Below the pieces are notes generated by a model, which worked only from the letters and a program-made list of their open reading frames with translations, was not told the origin of the DNA and made no database searches. This document shows positions 6,887-15,143 of a stretch of 41,691 nucleotides of DNA, piece after piece. Source of the stretch: Aquibacillus sediminis (GTDB lineage Bacteria > Bacillota > Bacilli > Bacillales > Amphibacillaceae); NCBI RefSeq assembly GCF_005870085.1, contig NZ_SZNM01000031.1:1-41691 (forward strand), in the 5' to 3' direction. Both the position numbers and the translations under genes were made by a program. Each line of letters opens with the position of its first letter. Within the stretch, counting starts at the first letter, position 1.

Positions 6887-8272
6887 ATGGAATTACAATC
6901 AAATCCCCAATTACTTTGGTTTATTGGGTTCTATGCCGTACTTATGGTCGGCATTGGCATTTACATGTCAAAGAAAGTATCAAACAGTACAGATTTTATC
7001 TTAGCTGGTAAAAGCTTAGGACCAATCGTCTTAATGGGTACATTACTAGCTACATGGACAGGTAGTGGAAGTATTTCCGGTGGAGAAACATCGGTCTCTT
7101 ATAGTTTTGGTATTATTCCTTCATTAATGTTAATGATCCCAACCATTATTGGTATTTTTATCCTTTATACGATTGCCCCTAAGATTCGGGCTTTTGGAAA
7201 ATACACCATCTCAGGCATACTTGAAGCAAAATACGGTCCATTTGCCAGAAATCTAGCAAGTATCATTGTAATCTTAGCGTACGTCGGAATTGTGTCCTAT
7301 CAAATGACAGGTCTTGGATTTATCTTAAATCTAACAACAGGCATGAGTGTTGAACTCGGTACAATTATTGCCGCTGTCTTAATCATCTTCCTAGCAATGA
7401 TCGGTGGATTACGTTCAGTTTCTCAAACCGATGCTATTAGCGGTTTCTTAATGGTGGGTGGTCTGATAATTACGGTACCTATCATTATCTCTGTTGCAGG
7501 TGGCTGGGATACAATTGTAGCAAATGTACCAGAATCTCATATGACAGCAACTGGTGGCTTAACAACGATTCAATTACTAGGATACCTATTACCTTCTTTA
7601 TTCCTATTATTAAGTGACCAAAACATGTATCAGCGTTTGGCCGCATCCAATGGGGACAAGTCATCGAAACGGGCAGCACTCAGTTGGTTAGGAATCATGC
7701 TACTTATTTCTCCAGCGATCTCGATTATTGCGTTTGCCTCTCGTTCGCTTTTCCCTGATATTGACCCTGGAATGGCGTTAATGGCAACAACAACAGCATT
7801 ACCACTTGGTGTTGGCGGTATTTTACTTGCTGCGGCTGCAGCTTTCATTATTACAACAGGAAATTCCTATTTACTTTCCGCAGCGACAAATATGACGTAT
7901 GATATATATGGAAAGTATATTAATCGAGACCCATCCGACAAGCAACAATTAGTCATGACGAAAGTGTTCATCGTCGGACTGGGTATCTTTTCATATCTAT
8001 TAATCAGCTATTTCCCAACCGTATTAGAAGTACAAATGTATTCATACACGGTTTATGGTGCGGGCATTACGCCGGCGATTTTAGCGGTATTTTTCTGGAA
8101 ACGCGTAACCGCAATCGGTGGTATTGCATCCATGGTTGCTGGTGTTGTGACAACCTTAGGATGGGAACTGATACTGAACACACCATTTGACTTAAACAGT
8201 TCGGTTATTTCCGTTCCAACCGCGATTATCGTACTGATCGTTGTATCATTAGCAACACAAAAGAAACAGTAA
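6887..8272 (+). CDS. Sodium:solute symporter (SSS family)
   Basis: A 461-residue polytopic membrane protein with about 13 transmembrane segments. The first (LLWFIGFYAVLMVGIGIYMS) is followed by the family signature DFILAGKSLGP and by TWTGSGSISGGETSVSY, the unwound helix region that forms the sodium site in this fold (PF00474). The substrate cannot be read from sequence. The gene is followed by an M24 proline-type peptidase, so proline, a dipeptide or a related compatible solute is possible. The start is ATG 6887: AGGAGTG (6871-6877) lies 9 bases upstream, whereas GTG 6875 is inside that site. A terminator at 8286-8326 separates it from the peptidase gene. Confidence 0.88.
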   Translation: MELQSNPQLLWFIGFYAVLMVGIGIYMSKKVSNSTDFILAGKSLGPIVLMGTLLATWTGSGSISGGETSVSYSFGIIPSLMLMIPTIIGIFILYTIAPKIRAFGKYTISGILEAKYGPFARNLASIIVILAYVGIVSYQMTGLGFILNLTTGMSVELGTIIAAVLIIFLAMIGGLRSVSQTDAISGFLMVGGLIITVPIIISVAGGWDTIVANVPESHMTATGGLTTIQLLGYLLPSLFLLLSDQNMYQRLAASNGDKSSKRAALSWLGIMLLISPAISIIAFASRSLFPDIDPGMALMATTTALPLGVGGILLAAAAAFIITTGNSYLLSAATNMTYDIYGKYINRDPSDKQQLVMTKVFIVGLGIFSYLLISYFPTVLEVQMYSYTVYGAGITPAILAVFFWKRVTAIGGIASMVAGVVTTLGWELILNTPFDLNSSVISVPTAIIVLIVVSLATQKKQ

Positions 8273-8285
8273 AATCAAGCTAATG

Positions 8286-8326
8286 AACGGTGAAGGATCC
8301 CAAGTTTTTCCCCTTCACCGTTTTTT
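8286..8326 (+). terminator. Intrinsic terminator after the symporter gene
   Basis: AACGGTGAAGG (8286-8296) pairs with CCTTCACCGTT (8312-8322), followed by a T run to 8326. Confidence 0.92.
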
Positions 8327-8365
8327 ATTACTAAAAAAAATCATGTTAAACGAGGAGTGTTAAGT

Positions 8366-9466
8366 ATGAACAAACGTCTACAATCCTTAACCAATTGGTT
8401 AAACGAGGAAAATATTGAAGTTGCATTTATCAATTCAACGGAAAATGTATACTATCTATCAAATTTCTATACCGATCCACATGAACGATTAATGGGGGTG
8501 TTTGTTTTTAAACAAGCGCAACCATTATTTGTTCTACCTGCCATGGAAGTGAATCAACTAAAAAATGCTGGTTGGCAATACGAAATCATTGGCTATTCAG
8601 ACCATGAAAATCCTTGGGACATGATTCAAACGTCGCTTGAATCAAGAAAACTAGCAAAAGCAAACGCTGTTGCCCTAGAAAAAGAAGTACTTTCCTTTAG
8701 CCGAACCGAATCTTTCCTTCAGTTCTTCCCTGAAGCAAACATTGTATCAGTGGAAGATAAGTTAAATCAGATGCGTGTAGTAAAAGAGGAAAATGAAATT
8801 GCCACCATCAAACAAGCAACAGAAATGGCTGATTATGGGGTGCAAGTTGGAGTTAACGCCCTTCAAGAAGGAATCACCGAGATGGAAGTATTGGCTAAAA
8901 TCGAATATGAACTGAAGAAAAAAGGGATTCGTGAAATGTCATTTTCTACGATGGTATTGTTTGGTGAAAAATCAGGTGACCCACACGGCAACCCCGGTGA
9001 CCGCAAATTAAAAGCTGGTGACATGGTGTTATTCGATTTAGGCGTTGTCCTTGATGGGTATTGCTCAGACATTACTAGAACAGTAGCCTTTAAATCTGTA
9101 TCAGATAAACAAAAAGAGATTTACAACACCGTACTAAAAGCAGAGCTTGCCGCATTAGAAGCCTGCAAACCTGGTGCCCGGATTGGAGATCTTGACACGG
9201 TTGCAAGAAATGTCATTACAGAAGCTGGATATGGCGAGTACTTCCCACACCGCATTGGACATGGGATGGGAATTAATGTGCATGAGTTCCCTTCAATGAG
9301 TCATTTAAACGACGGCATCTTAAAAGAAGGCATGGTCTTTACGATCGAACCAGGAATCTATCTACCCGGAATTGGTGGCGTCCGAATTGAAGACGACGTG
9401 CTCATAACAAAAGACGGATTCGAAACACTCACCATATTCCCAAAAGAACTACAGATTATTGATTAA
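8366..9466 (+). CDS. M24-family Xaa-Pro peptidase
   Basis: A 366-residue metallopeptidase of the pita-bread fold. The creatinase-like N-terminal domain covers about residues 1-130 and the catalytic M24B domain the rest. All five metal ligands are present: Asp224 (FDLGVV), Asp235 (YCSDITRT), His299 (HRIGHGMG), Glu328 (FTIEPG) and Glu342 (VRIEDD). These fit Xaa-Pro dipeptidase or aminopeptidase P; creatinase shares the fold but normally lacks the metal ligands, so a peptidase is favoured. The start is ATG 8366 with GAGGAG 8 bases upstream; GTG 8357 overlaps this site. A GGGACA repeat begins one base after the stop. Confidence 0.9.
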   Translation: MNKRLQSLTNWLNEENIEVAFINSTENVYYLSNFYTDPHERLMGVFVFKQAQPLFVLPAMEVNQLKNAGWQYEIIGYSDHENPWDMIQTSLESRKLAKANAVALEKEVLSFSRTESFLQFFPEANIVSVEDKLNQMRVVKEENEIATIKQATEMADYGVQVGVNALQEGITEMEVLAKIEYELKKKGIREMSFSTMVLFGEKSGDPHGNPGDRKLKAGDMVLFDLGVVLDGYCSDITRTVAFKSVSDKQKEIYNTVLKAELAALEACKPGARIGDLDTVARNVITEAGYGEYFPHRIGHGMGINVHEFPSMSHLNDGILKEGMVFTIEPGIYLPGIGGVRIEDDVLITKDGFETLTIFPKELQIID

Positions 9467-9467
9467 G

Positions 9468-9486
9468 TGGGACAAGGTTGCTGTCC
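9468..9486. repeat. GGGACA-type repeat, truncated
   Basis: TGGGACAAGGTTGCTGTCC starts two bases after the peptidase stop codon and is cut off where AAGGCCATTGAAAAA, a decayed end of the MITE type seen at 1818, begins. Confidence 0.6.
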
Positions 9487-9763
9487 AAGGCCATTGAAAA
9501 AAATCAATTAAAAAGTTCCGAAAACTATATTTAAATAAAAAGTATAAAAAGCGATCCGTAATATTTGGTAGAAAAGAATTCCGACAAACCAATCACTAAA
9601 CATAGAAGGTATTTTGATACTTAGTGAATAAGCAAATCAACTAAGCACCTTTGCTATACAATAAATCCCAAATAGTCATCTATTTAATACTTCAAGACGT
9701 AGCAGATTTCACTTTTACCAATGAACCTCTAGAGATCTTACTGTAATTATCTTGAAGGGCAAA
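9487..9763. other. AT-rich spacer with a decayed MITE end
   Basis: AAGGCCATTGAAAAAAATC at the left edge matches the inverted repeat of the MITE at 1818-1956 with changes. No second end or target duplication is visible. The remainder is AT-rich and I see no gene or promoter in it. Confidence 0.35.
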
Positions 9764-9980
9764 AGATGTCCGTTCTATTGTAGATGAAGACGGCAAGCTT
9801 GGACATAAATGGAAAACTTCTCATTTCTTTAGTTATGAGCTTGCAAAGATGGAAAATGGTATAAAGATTACTTTAAGAAGAAGTTACCGTTTAACAAGAC
9901 AAATTGTCTGCCGAAGGTGCCACAAAGTACATAAGATGGGGACATGGAAGGAAAGTTTAGTATTCTTACCTAGGGGAGAA
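9764..9980 (+). pseudogene. unidentified gene remnant
   Basis: One frame reads DVRSIVDEDGKLGHKWKTSH, then FFSYELAKMENGIKITLRRS and LTRQIVCRRCHKVHKMGTW. It has protein-like composition and a C-x2-C pair, but no start codon with a ribosome binding site. It runs into the group II intron fragment. I do not recognise the family; it is probably the tail of a lost gene. Confidence 0.3.
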
Positions 9981-10112
9981 TCTGTCGGAGTTTGCCGCCA
10001 ACTTCCTTCAGACTTGAAGTTCCCCCTTCAAGTCCTTGTCTTGAGCTACAGCTACTACTGCCTTCACTGTTCGGGACTTTCACCCTTTGCATGCACCCAT
10101 GCTTGGCTCACC
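9960..10112 (-). ncRNA. Group II intron 5' fragment (domain I)
   Basis: Read on the minus strand from 10111, the sequence GTGAGCCAAGCATGGGTGCA then AAGGGTGAAAGTCCCGAAC is the conserved 5' end and early domain I of bacterial group II introns (GUGYG start, GGUGAAAGUCCC segment). It is followed by GAAGGCAGTAGTAGC and CTTGAAGG...AACTTCAAG stems, and the signal ends near 9960. No reverse transcriptase gene and no domain V (AGC...GUU hairpin) are present, so it is a dead fragment. The 5' exon side borders a degenerate GGGACA copy (10119-10133). Confidence 0.6.
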
Positions 10113-10133
10113 AAAAAAGGGGAACAGGTCCCC

Positions 10134-11558
10134 CTAGCTTGCTTTACTCTTTTGTGTTGTCGTGTTTTGTTGTGATTTAACTAATATAGTTTCTAATTCT
10201 TCTAATGATTTTCCTTTTGTTTCAGGAACGAATTTCCAAATGAAGATTGCGGATAATAGACTCATTAATCCATAGAATGAGTACGTTAGTCCTCCACTAA
10301 ATTCCATCATTGCTGGATAGGTGGAAGAGATGAAGTAGTTTGCTGCCCATTGTGCTGCAACTGCTATTGCCACCGCTTGTCCTCTAATTTTGTTAGGGAA
10401 AATTTCAGCAATAAGCACCCAAACTACTGGTCCCCAAGACATCATAAATGAAGCTGTATAGATGATAATAAATACCAATGTACCGATGCCAATTGCGTTT
10501 GAAAAGGCCATGCCAGCTACCCCAAACATACCAATTGTCATACCTATAGAACCAATAATTAACAGTGGTTTACGTCCAAATTTATCAACCGTTAAAATTG
10601 CGATTAAAGTGAAAATTACATTCACTAAACCCATGATAATAGTTTGGAACATGGAAGCATCTCTTCCCGCCCCCATACTTTCAAAAATTCTCGGCGCATA
10701 GTAAAGGGCCACATTAATCCCAACAAATTGTTGGAATACCGATAATAAAACACCAATCACAATGATTGCCTTACCAAATGCAAACAGTTTTGCTTTTGTT
10801 TGAGCGGTATCAAAAGATGATTTGATTTCAAACATGGTCGCTTTTGCCATTGTTTTCTCATACACTCGATTAAGCACTGACATCGCTTTGTCGTCTTTAT
10901 GTTTCGAGATAAGATAACGTGGTGTTTCTGGTACTGTAAATAATAGAACAAGAAATAATAGTGCTGGTACCGCTTCCGAAAAGAACATATAGCGCCAACC
11001 GATATCGTTTACCCATTCAACAGGTTGACCTTTTGCAATCCCCCAATTGATGAAATAAACAACAAGCATACCAAAAATAATTGCAAATTGGTTTAAGGAG
11101 ACTAAAGTTCCTCTTATTTTTGGAGGTGCCATTTCCCCGATATACATAGGTGCTACAGCCGATGCAATCCCAACACCAATACCTCCAATAATACGATAAA
11201 TATTAAAGGTAATTAATAACGCCATGGTTGGCTCACCTTTCGTAAAGAATAAAAATTCAGGATAGCCTGAACCTAAAGCGGAAACTAAAAATAACATCGC
11301 TGCTATTACAAGAGAATATTTTCTCCCTACATTTGATGCTAAGTAACCGGATACAAAACCACCTATAATACATCCGATCAAAGCACTGGAAACCGTAATA
11401 CCATGAACAAGGGAGCTAAGTTCTAGATTATCTGTAAAATACGCCTGAAGCGCTCCTTCTGCTCCAGAGATAACTGCTGTATCATAGCCGAATAATAACC
11501 CCCCTAATGTTGCTACCAGTGTGATTAGTACAATATAAGAATAACTATTTTTCTTCAT
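10134..11558 (-). CDS. xylE: Sugar:proton symporter, MFS sugar-porter family (XylE-like)
   Basis: A 474-residue, 12-helix transporter of the sugar porter family. Signatures in order: GGLLFGYDTAVISGAEGAL (helix 1), YLASNVGRKYSL (R-K loop motif), MYIGEMAPPKIRGTLVSLNQ, VPETPRYLISK, QQFVGINVALYYAPRIFE (helix 7 sugar site), DKFGRKPLLIIG, WVLIAEIFPNKIRGQA and the C-terminal VPETKGKSLEELE. Family members take up xylose, arabinose, glucose or inositol with protons. D-xylose is favoured because of the neighbouring sensor/two-component genes, but this is an inference. The ATG at 11558 has its only strong Shine-Dalgarno (GGAGGAGG, 11596-11589) 30 bases upstream, with a perfect 8-bp hairpin between. Confidence 0.85.
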   Translation of the reverse strand: MKKNSYSYIVLITLVATLGGLLFGYDTAVISGAEGALQAYFTDNLELSSLVHGITVSSALIGCIIGGFVSGYLASNVGRKYSLVIAAMLFLVSALGSGYPEFLFFTKGEPTMALLITFNIYRIIGGIGVGIASAVAPMYIGEMAPPKIRGTLVSLNQFAIIFGMLVVYFINWGIAKGQPVEWVNDIGWRYMFFSEAVPALLFLVLLFTVPETPRYLISKHKDDKAMSVLNRVYEKTMAKATMFEIKSSFDTAQTKAKLFAFGKAIIVIGVLLSVFQQFVGINVALYYAPRIFESMGAGRDASMFQTIIMGLVNVIFTLIAILTVDKFGRKPLLIIGSIGMTIGMFGVAGMAFSNAIGIGTLVFIIIYTASFMMSWGPVVWVLIAEIFPNKIRGQAVAIAVAAQWAANYFISSTYPAMMEFSGGLTYSFYGLMSLLSAIFIWKFVPETKGKSLEELETILVKSQQNTTTQKSKAS

Positions 11559-11568
11559 ATTTCGTTAA

Positions 11569-11596
11569 GAAAGAGACCGTTCTCTTTCCCTCCTCC
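11569..11596 (-). promoter_or_regulatory. Hairpin between Shine-Dalgarno and start codon of the sugar symporter gene
   Basis: On the minus strand GGAGGAGG (11596-11589) is followed immediately by GAAAGAGA-ACGG-TCTCTTTC (11588-11569), then 10 bases and the ATG (11558). Folding the 20-base hairpin would bring the Shine-Dalgarno to 10 bases from the start, a normal spacing. No other good ribosome binding site exists. Confidence 0.55.
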
Positions 11597-11635
11597 TCTC
11601 TTCACTTGGAATTTCCTCACTTTTTGGTACCCCTT

Positions 11636-11700
11636 ACAATACTTTTAATAGTACCGCAGTTTATGAAACCCTTCGAACCGTTACTGCAGTATCTGAAACT
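11636..11700 (-). promoter_or_regulatory. Direct repeats and promoter region of the sugar symporter gene
   Basis: Two 18-bp direct repeats, ACCGCAGTTTATGAAACC (11653-11670) and ACTGCAGTATCTGAAACT (11683-11700), match at 14 of 18 positions. They are spaced 30 bp apart, about three helical turns. On the minus strand a possible -10 TATTGT lies at 11641-11636, so the proximal repeat would reach the -35 region. This is the geometry expected of an AraC-type activator such as the YesN-like regulator encoded next door. A half-conserved cre-like sequence (GAAGCGTTTTCT) lies at 11705-11716. Confidence 0.5.
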
Positions 11701-11950
11701 TTATGAAGCGTTTTCTTTTTCTGTTGCGATCACCAGCAACTAATAACAAAATACCATGAATCCGCTTTCTTGTTAGCACTTTCATCTTTACTTTCTTGTT
11801 AATTTCTAGACTATTTTGTCATCTATGCTAATTATTCATGCCAAAACTATCCTTAGTAATCTCGATCAGCTTTTACGATTCCCTCAGTTACATGCTGTAT
11901 AAAATTTAAGTCATGATCTTCGTCTTAAAGCTTTGTCACATTTTAACAAA

Positions 11951-11978
11951 AAAACAACGACCTCTAGATCGTTGTTTT
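11951..11978 (-). terminator. Intrinsic terminator downstream of the sensor/kinase/regulator operon
   Basis: AAAACAACGA (11951-11960) pairs with TCGTTGTTTT (11969-11978) across 8 bases. On the minus strand the stem is followed by a T run (complement of 11947-11953). The MITE-like element at 11981-12142 lies between it and the yesN-like stop codon. Confidence 0.75.
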
Positions 11979-11980
11979 AC

Positions 11981-12142
11981 TATAAGAGGTGTTTAAAAAG
12001 CCGATAAAATTGACACGGTGAATTTCTTCGTTAGCTTGCTTTTCCTGCGTTCACGTATTAACTCCATACGTTCCGCTCCTCAAAGCTGAGCTGCCTTGAA
12101 CTTCTTGCCCCTTTTTATCTTCCTTTTTGAACACACACTATA
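11981..12142. mobile_element. 162-bp MITE-like element at the yesN-like stop codon
   Basis: The left end reads TATAAGAGGTGTTTAAAAAG (11981-12000). The right end, read inward on the minus strand, is TATAGTGTGTGTTCAAAAAG (12142-12123), and both continue with a GATAAAA block. These imperfect terminal inverted repeats bound an interior with no reading frame. The right end contains the stop codon (TAG, 12140-12138) of the response regulator gene, so insertion may have set the protein's present C-terminus. Confidence 0.55.
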
Positions 12143-13703
12143 AATACTTTTTTCTATATTCACTAGGACTCGTACCTGTTTCTTTTTTAAATACCCTACT
12201 AAAATAATTTGGATCTTTATATCCTATACTCAGTGCTATTTCTTTCAATGGAACCGTTTGATCTAATAGAAGTTCTTTTGCTTTTTGTAGTCGTTTAGCC
12301 GTCAAATATTCAATGAACGTCACTTGATACTTGTCTTTAAAAAGCTTGCTTAAATAATAGGAACTAATCCCTAACCAATCAGCTACTTCTTCAAGAGAGA
12401 TCGACTTATCATAATAATTATCCAAGTACTCCCTTGCTTGCCCAAAGTAGGCATCCCCACCGCGGGAGCGCCAATCTCCTAATCGCTCAATAATCATTTG
12501 TAGGTGCGCTTTAGCTGCTTGTTTATATTGCATGATAGTTTCAAAATGTCCAAGACTTGTTTCCACATCCGCTTCAAATCCCATTTCTTTAATCGAGCGA
12601 TTTATCACAATAAAGAAATTTTCCATGGCCTTTTGGATCAACCTTACCTGATAGTCAGATGCCCGTTCAATCAACTGAAAGTATGTCTCAAACAATTGCA
12701 ACCCTGTTTGCATATCAGCTTTTTTGACAGCATCGATTAACTGTTTTTCTACCTCTAAAGGAATAAGCTTATTACGCTTTTGTTTTACACGATCACTATA
12801 CACCATATAGGAAGCACTTGGGTGATTATACACGAATTCGAGTGCTGCCATTGCCTCTTTATACGAGTCAGAAAATTTGTCACCATCTGTGGTAAGTCTC
12901 CCAATTCCAGCATACAAGCGACAATCATCTAACTGGTGTTGAACATGATGAATAACCGTACGTGCAAACTCCTCCGTTCTTTTATCATCCGCCACGTCTT
13001 TATCCGTAAATAGCATCAGTACAGGCACTTGAAAACCTGTTAACGGGCCAACAAGACTAGAAGGATAGTGATCATGTAGGGTTTGTTTTAATAATTTGTA
13101 CCATTGACTTTTTTCTTCTCGGCTTGGTTGGATAAGGTCGGACTCAAATGAAAAAACTGCCACAAACCCTTGTTTCTCTTCTAGGTCCACCCATTCCTGC
13201 CAGTCTTTTTCGGTAAATTCATGAACATGATCCATAATGAACGAAACGATATATTCCATTTCCACAAAGGAACTGACACTTTTCAATCGCTGTTTGACCT
13301 TCTTTTCTTCCATCCGTTTTTGTTCTTCGTTTTCAATTTCAGCGACCATTCGATCAAATGCTTTTAACAAGTCCGACACTTTACTTGGTTTCAGCAAGTA
13401 CTCCTTAATTCCAAACTTCATCGCTCCACGAGCATATTCAAATGTATCATAAGCAGATACCATAATAAATTTTGTACCTGGGAGAACTGGGACAATTCGC
13501 TTAATTGCTTCCATTCCATCTACTTCTGGCATTTTTATGTCCATAAAGATTAAATCAGGTTTATGTAAAAGAGCTAATTCTATTGCTTGTTCGCCATTGC
13601 TAGCCTCCGCAACAATTTCAAAGTTTGAACGTTTTTTTCGAAGCATCATCCCTAGCCCTTCTCTTTCAATGGCTTCATCGTCAACAAGCATCACCCTAAT
13701 CAT
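12138..13703 (-). CDS. YesN-type response regulator with AraC DNA-binding domain
   Basis: A 521-residue cytoplasmic regulator. The receiver domain (residues 1-120) has acidic pocket residues in LVDDE, phosphoacceptor Asp55 (FMDIKMPE), Ser83 and Lys105 (LLKPS). A middle region of about 300 residues shows no recognised domain. The C-terminal AraC domain (about 420-521) carries two helix-turn-helix units (ISLEEVADWLGISSYYLSKL and KEIALSIGYKDPNYFSRVFK). The start ATG directly abuts the kinase stop codon (TAG-ATG), with GGGGGG 6 bases upstream, so the two are translationally linked. It probably activates the adjacent sugar symporter gene through the direct repeats at 11653-11700. Confidence 0.93.
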   Translation of the reverse strand: MIRVMLVDDEAIEREGLGMMLRKKRSNFEIVAEASNGEQAIELALLHKPDLIFMDIKMPEVDGMEAIKRIVPVLPGTKFIMVSAYDTFEYARGAMKFGIKEYLLKPSKVSDLLKAFDRMVAEIENEEQKRMEEKKVKQRLKSVSSFVEMEYIVSFIMDHVHEFTEKDWQEWVDLEEKQGFVAVFSFESDLIQPSREEKSQWYKLLKQTLHDHYPSSLVGPLTGFQVPVLMLFTDKDVADDKRTEEFARTVIHHVQHQLDDCRLYAGIGRLTTDGDKFSDSYKEAMAALEFVYNHPSASYMVYSDRVKQKRNKLIPLEVEKQLIDAVKKADMQTGLQLFETYFQLIERASDYQVRLIQKAMENFFIVINRSIKEMGFEADVETSLGHFETIMQYKQAAKAHLQMIIERLGDWRSRGGDAYFGQAREYLDNYYDKSISLEEVADWLGISSYYLSKLFKDKYQVTFIEYLTAKRLQKAKELLLDQTVPLKEIALSIGYKDPNYFSRVFKKETGTSPSEYRKKYL

Positions 13704-15143
13704 CTATATCCCCCCATTCTTTGTTGTTTTATTTATTTGAATACTGACCGTTGTTCCCTTCCCTAACTGAGAAGAGATCGTTACTTTACTACCTTTATCA
13801 AATAATTGAAGACGATTTATTACATTTTTCATTCCAATTCCAGTAGAGTGTCCGGTACTTTGTTTAACTGTAAACACGTCACCTTCCTCCGTTGTATCCA
13901 GCAATCGGTCGATTGTTTGTTGATCCATTCCTTTCCCATTATCTTTCACATCAATACGAACCATTTCATTTTCCTCATAAATCATTATTTCAATTTCAGC
14001 ATCTTCTGCCATATCTTCAATCCCGTGTATAAAGGCATTTTCCACGATCGGTTGAAGTGTTAAACAAGGAATTGGAACCGTTAAACAAGCAGGATCAACA
14101 TTTGAGATAAACTTCACACGCTCGGCGAAACGAGTTTTTTGGATGAAAAAATACTCTTTAACAATTTCCACTTCATCTTTCAAGAGTGTTTCACGATCAA
14201 GACTACCAATATTGTATCGCAGCAAGGTAGAAATAGATGTAATTAAATCACTCGTTCGTTCTGCGCCTTCGATATAGGATGTCTTGGAAATAGTATTTAA
14301 TGTATTGAACAGAAAATGCGGATTAATTTGATTTTGTAAACTCTTCAGTTCCATTTCTTTCACCAATTGCGCTAGTCTTGCTTTATCTTTCATTTCCGCA
14401 ACTGATTTTCGAATACTTGTTTTCATTTGATTAAAGGTCTTTGTTAAAAACCATAGCTCGTCTTTCCTTGATACAACAACATCCTCCCCAGAATAAAATC
14501 CGGTAGAGATCTCTTCTGCAGATCGCGTTAACTGCTCTATCACTCGTGTAATGCCATTAGAAAACCATAGGGCAAACAAAATGCTGATAATAATAATTGA
14601 AATAATGATCGCAGACTCCATCTTGTTCATAGCACTTATTTTTTTCTCAATTAAATTGGAGACTGTGTGATAATTGGTTAACTCCTTATTCATAAAATCA
14701 AGCGTTTGGTCATGAATATAACTAGAGGTCTTATCTGCTTCGTTCACATAAGAAGAATACTGCTCTATATCTTGTTGCTTTACCCCTTCAACTATTTGGT
14801 CGGTCTGTTCAAGAAAACTACGTATCATATTGGAGATGTTTTTCTCAATCCCAAATCCATTTATATCTGCTTGAAATAATTGATGCAATTGGATGAGCTG
14901 ATCTTTACTTTCTTGATAGACTGACAAATTTTCTCGTAATGGTTCGTGTGCATAAATTTGAACCGTTTCAAAGGTTTGATTCGTCACTTTTGTAATTTCA
15001 TTTAATAAAAAGTAGTGTTCGAGATTCTCATCATAAAGTTCCTTAACCTGTTGACTACTTTGTTCATTAACAAAAAATAACAGGACAAATAAAAAAAGAA
15101 TTGTCGTAAAATAAATAAGTAACTTCGTACGAATGCGAATCAT
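13704..15143 (-). CDS. LytS/YesM-type sensor histidine kinase
   Basis: A 479-residue membrane kinase. TM1 spans residues 8-25, an extracellular helical domain 26-175, and TM2 about 177-196; a HAMP linker follows. The His_kinase motif NQINPHFLFNTLNTIS has phosphoacceptor His276. The ATPase domain has FIHGIED (N box), DNGKGMD (G1) and TGIGMKN (G2). The start is ATG 15143, whose ATGA overlaps the stop of the upstream sensor gene, with AGGAAGG upstream; a longer frame from 15170 lies inside that gene. Its extracellular part is small and helical, consistent with receiving the signal from the membrane-anchored sugar-binding protein rather than binding sugar itself. Confidence 0.92.
   Translation of the reverse strand: MIRIRTKLLIYFTTILFLFVLLFFVNEQSSQQVKELYDENLEHYFLLNEITKVTNQTFETVQIYAHEPLRENLSVYQESKDQLIQLHQLFQADINGFGIEKNISNMIRSFLEQTDQIVEGVKQQDIEQYSSYVNEADKTSSYIHDQTLDFMNKELTNYHTVSNLIEKKISAMNKMESAIIISIIIISILFALWFSNGITRVIEQLTRSAEEISTGFYSGEDVVVSRKDELWFLTKTFNQMKTSIRKSVAEMKDKARLAQLVKEMELKSLQNQINPHFLFNTLNTISKTSYIEGAERTSDLITSISTLLRYNIGSLDRETLLKDEVEIVKEYFFIQKTRFAERVKFISNVDPACLTVPIPCLTLQPIVENAFIHGIEDMAEDAEIEIMIYEENEMVRIDVKDNGKGMDQQTIDRLLDTTEEGDVFTVKQSTGHSTGIGMKNVINRLQLFDKGSKVTISSQLGKGTTVSIQINKTTKNGGI

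Noticed and set aside
9849-10175. A 108-residue plus-strand reading frame
   Set aside because: It starts in a gene remnant and reads through the group II intron fragment, a repeat and the end of the symporter gene, so it cannot be one protein.
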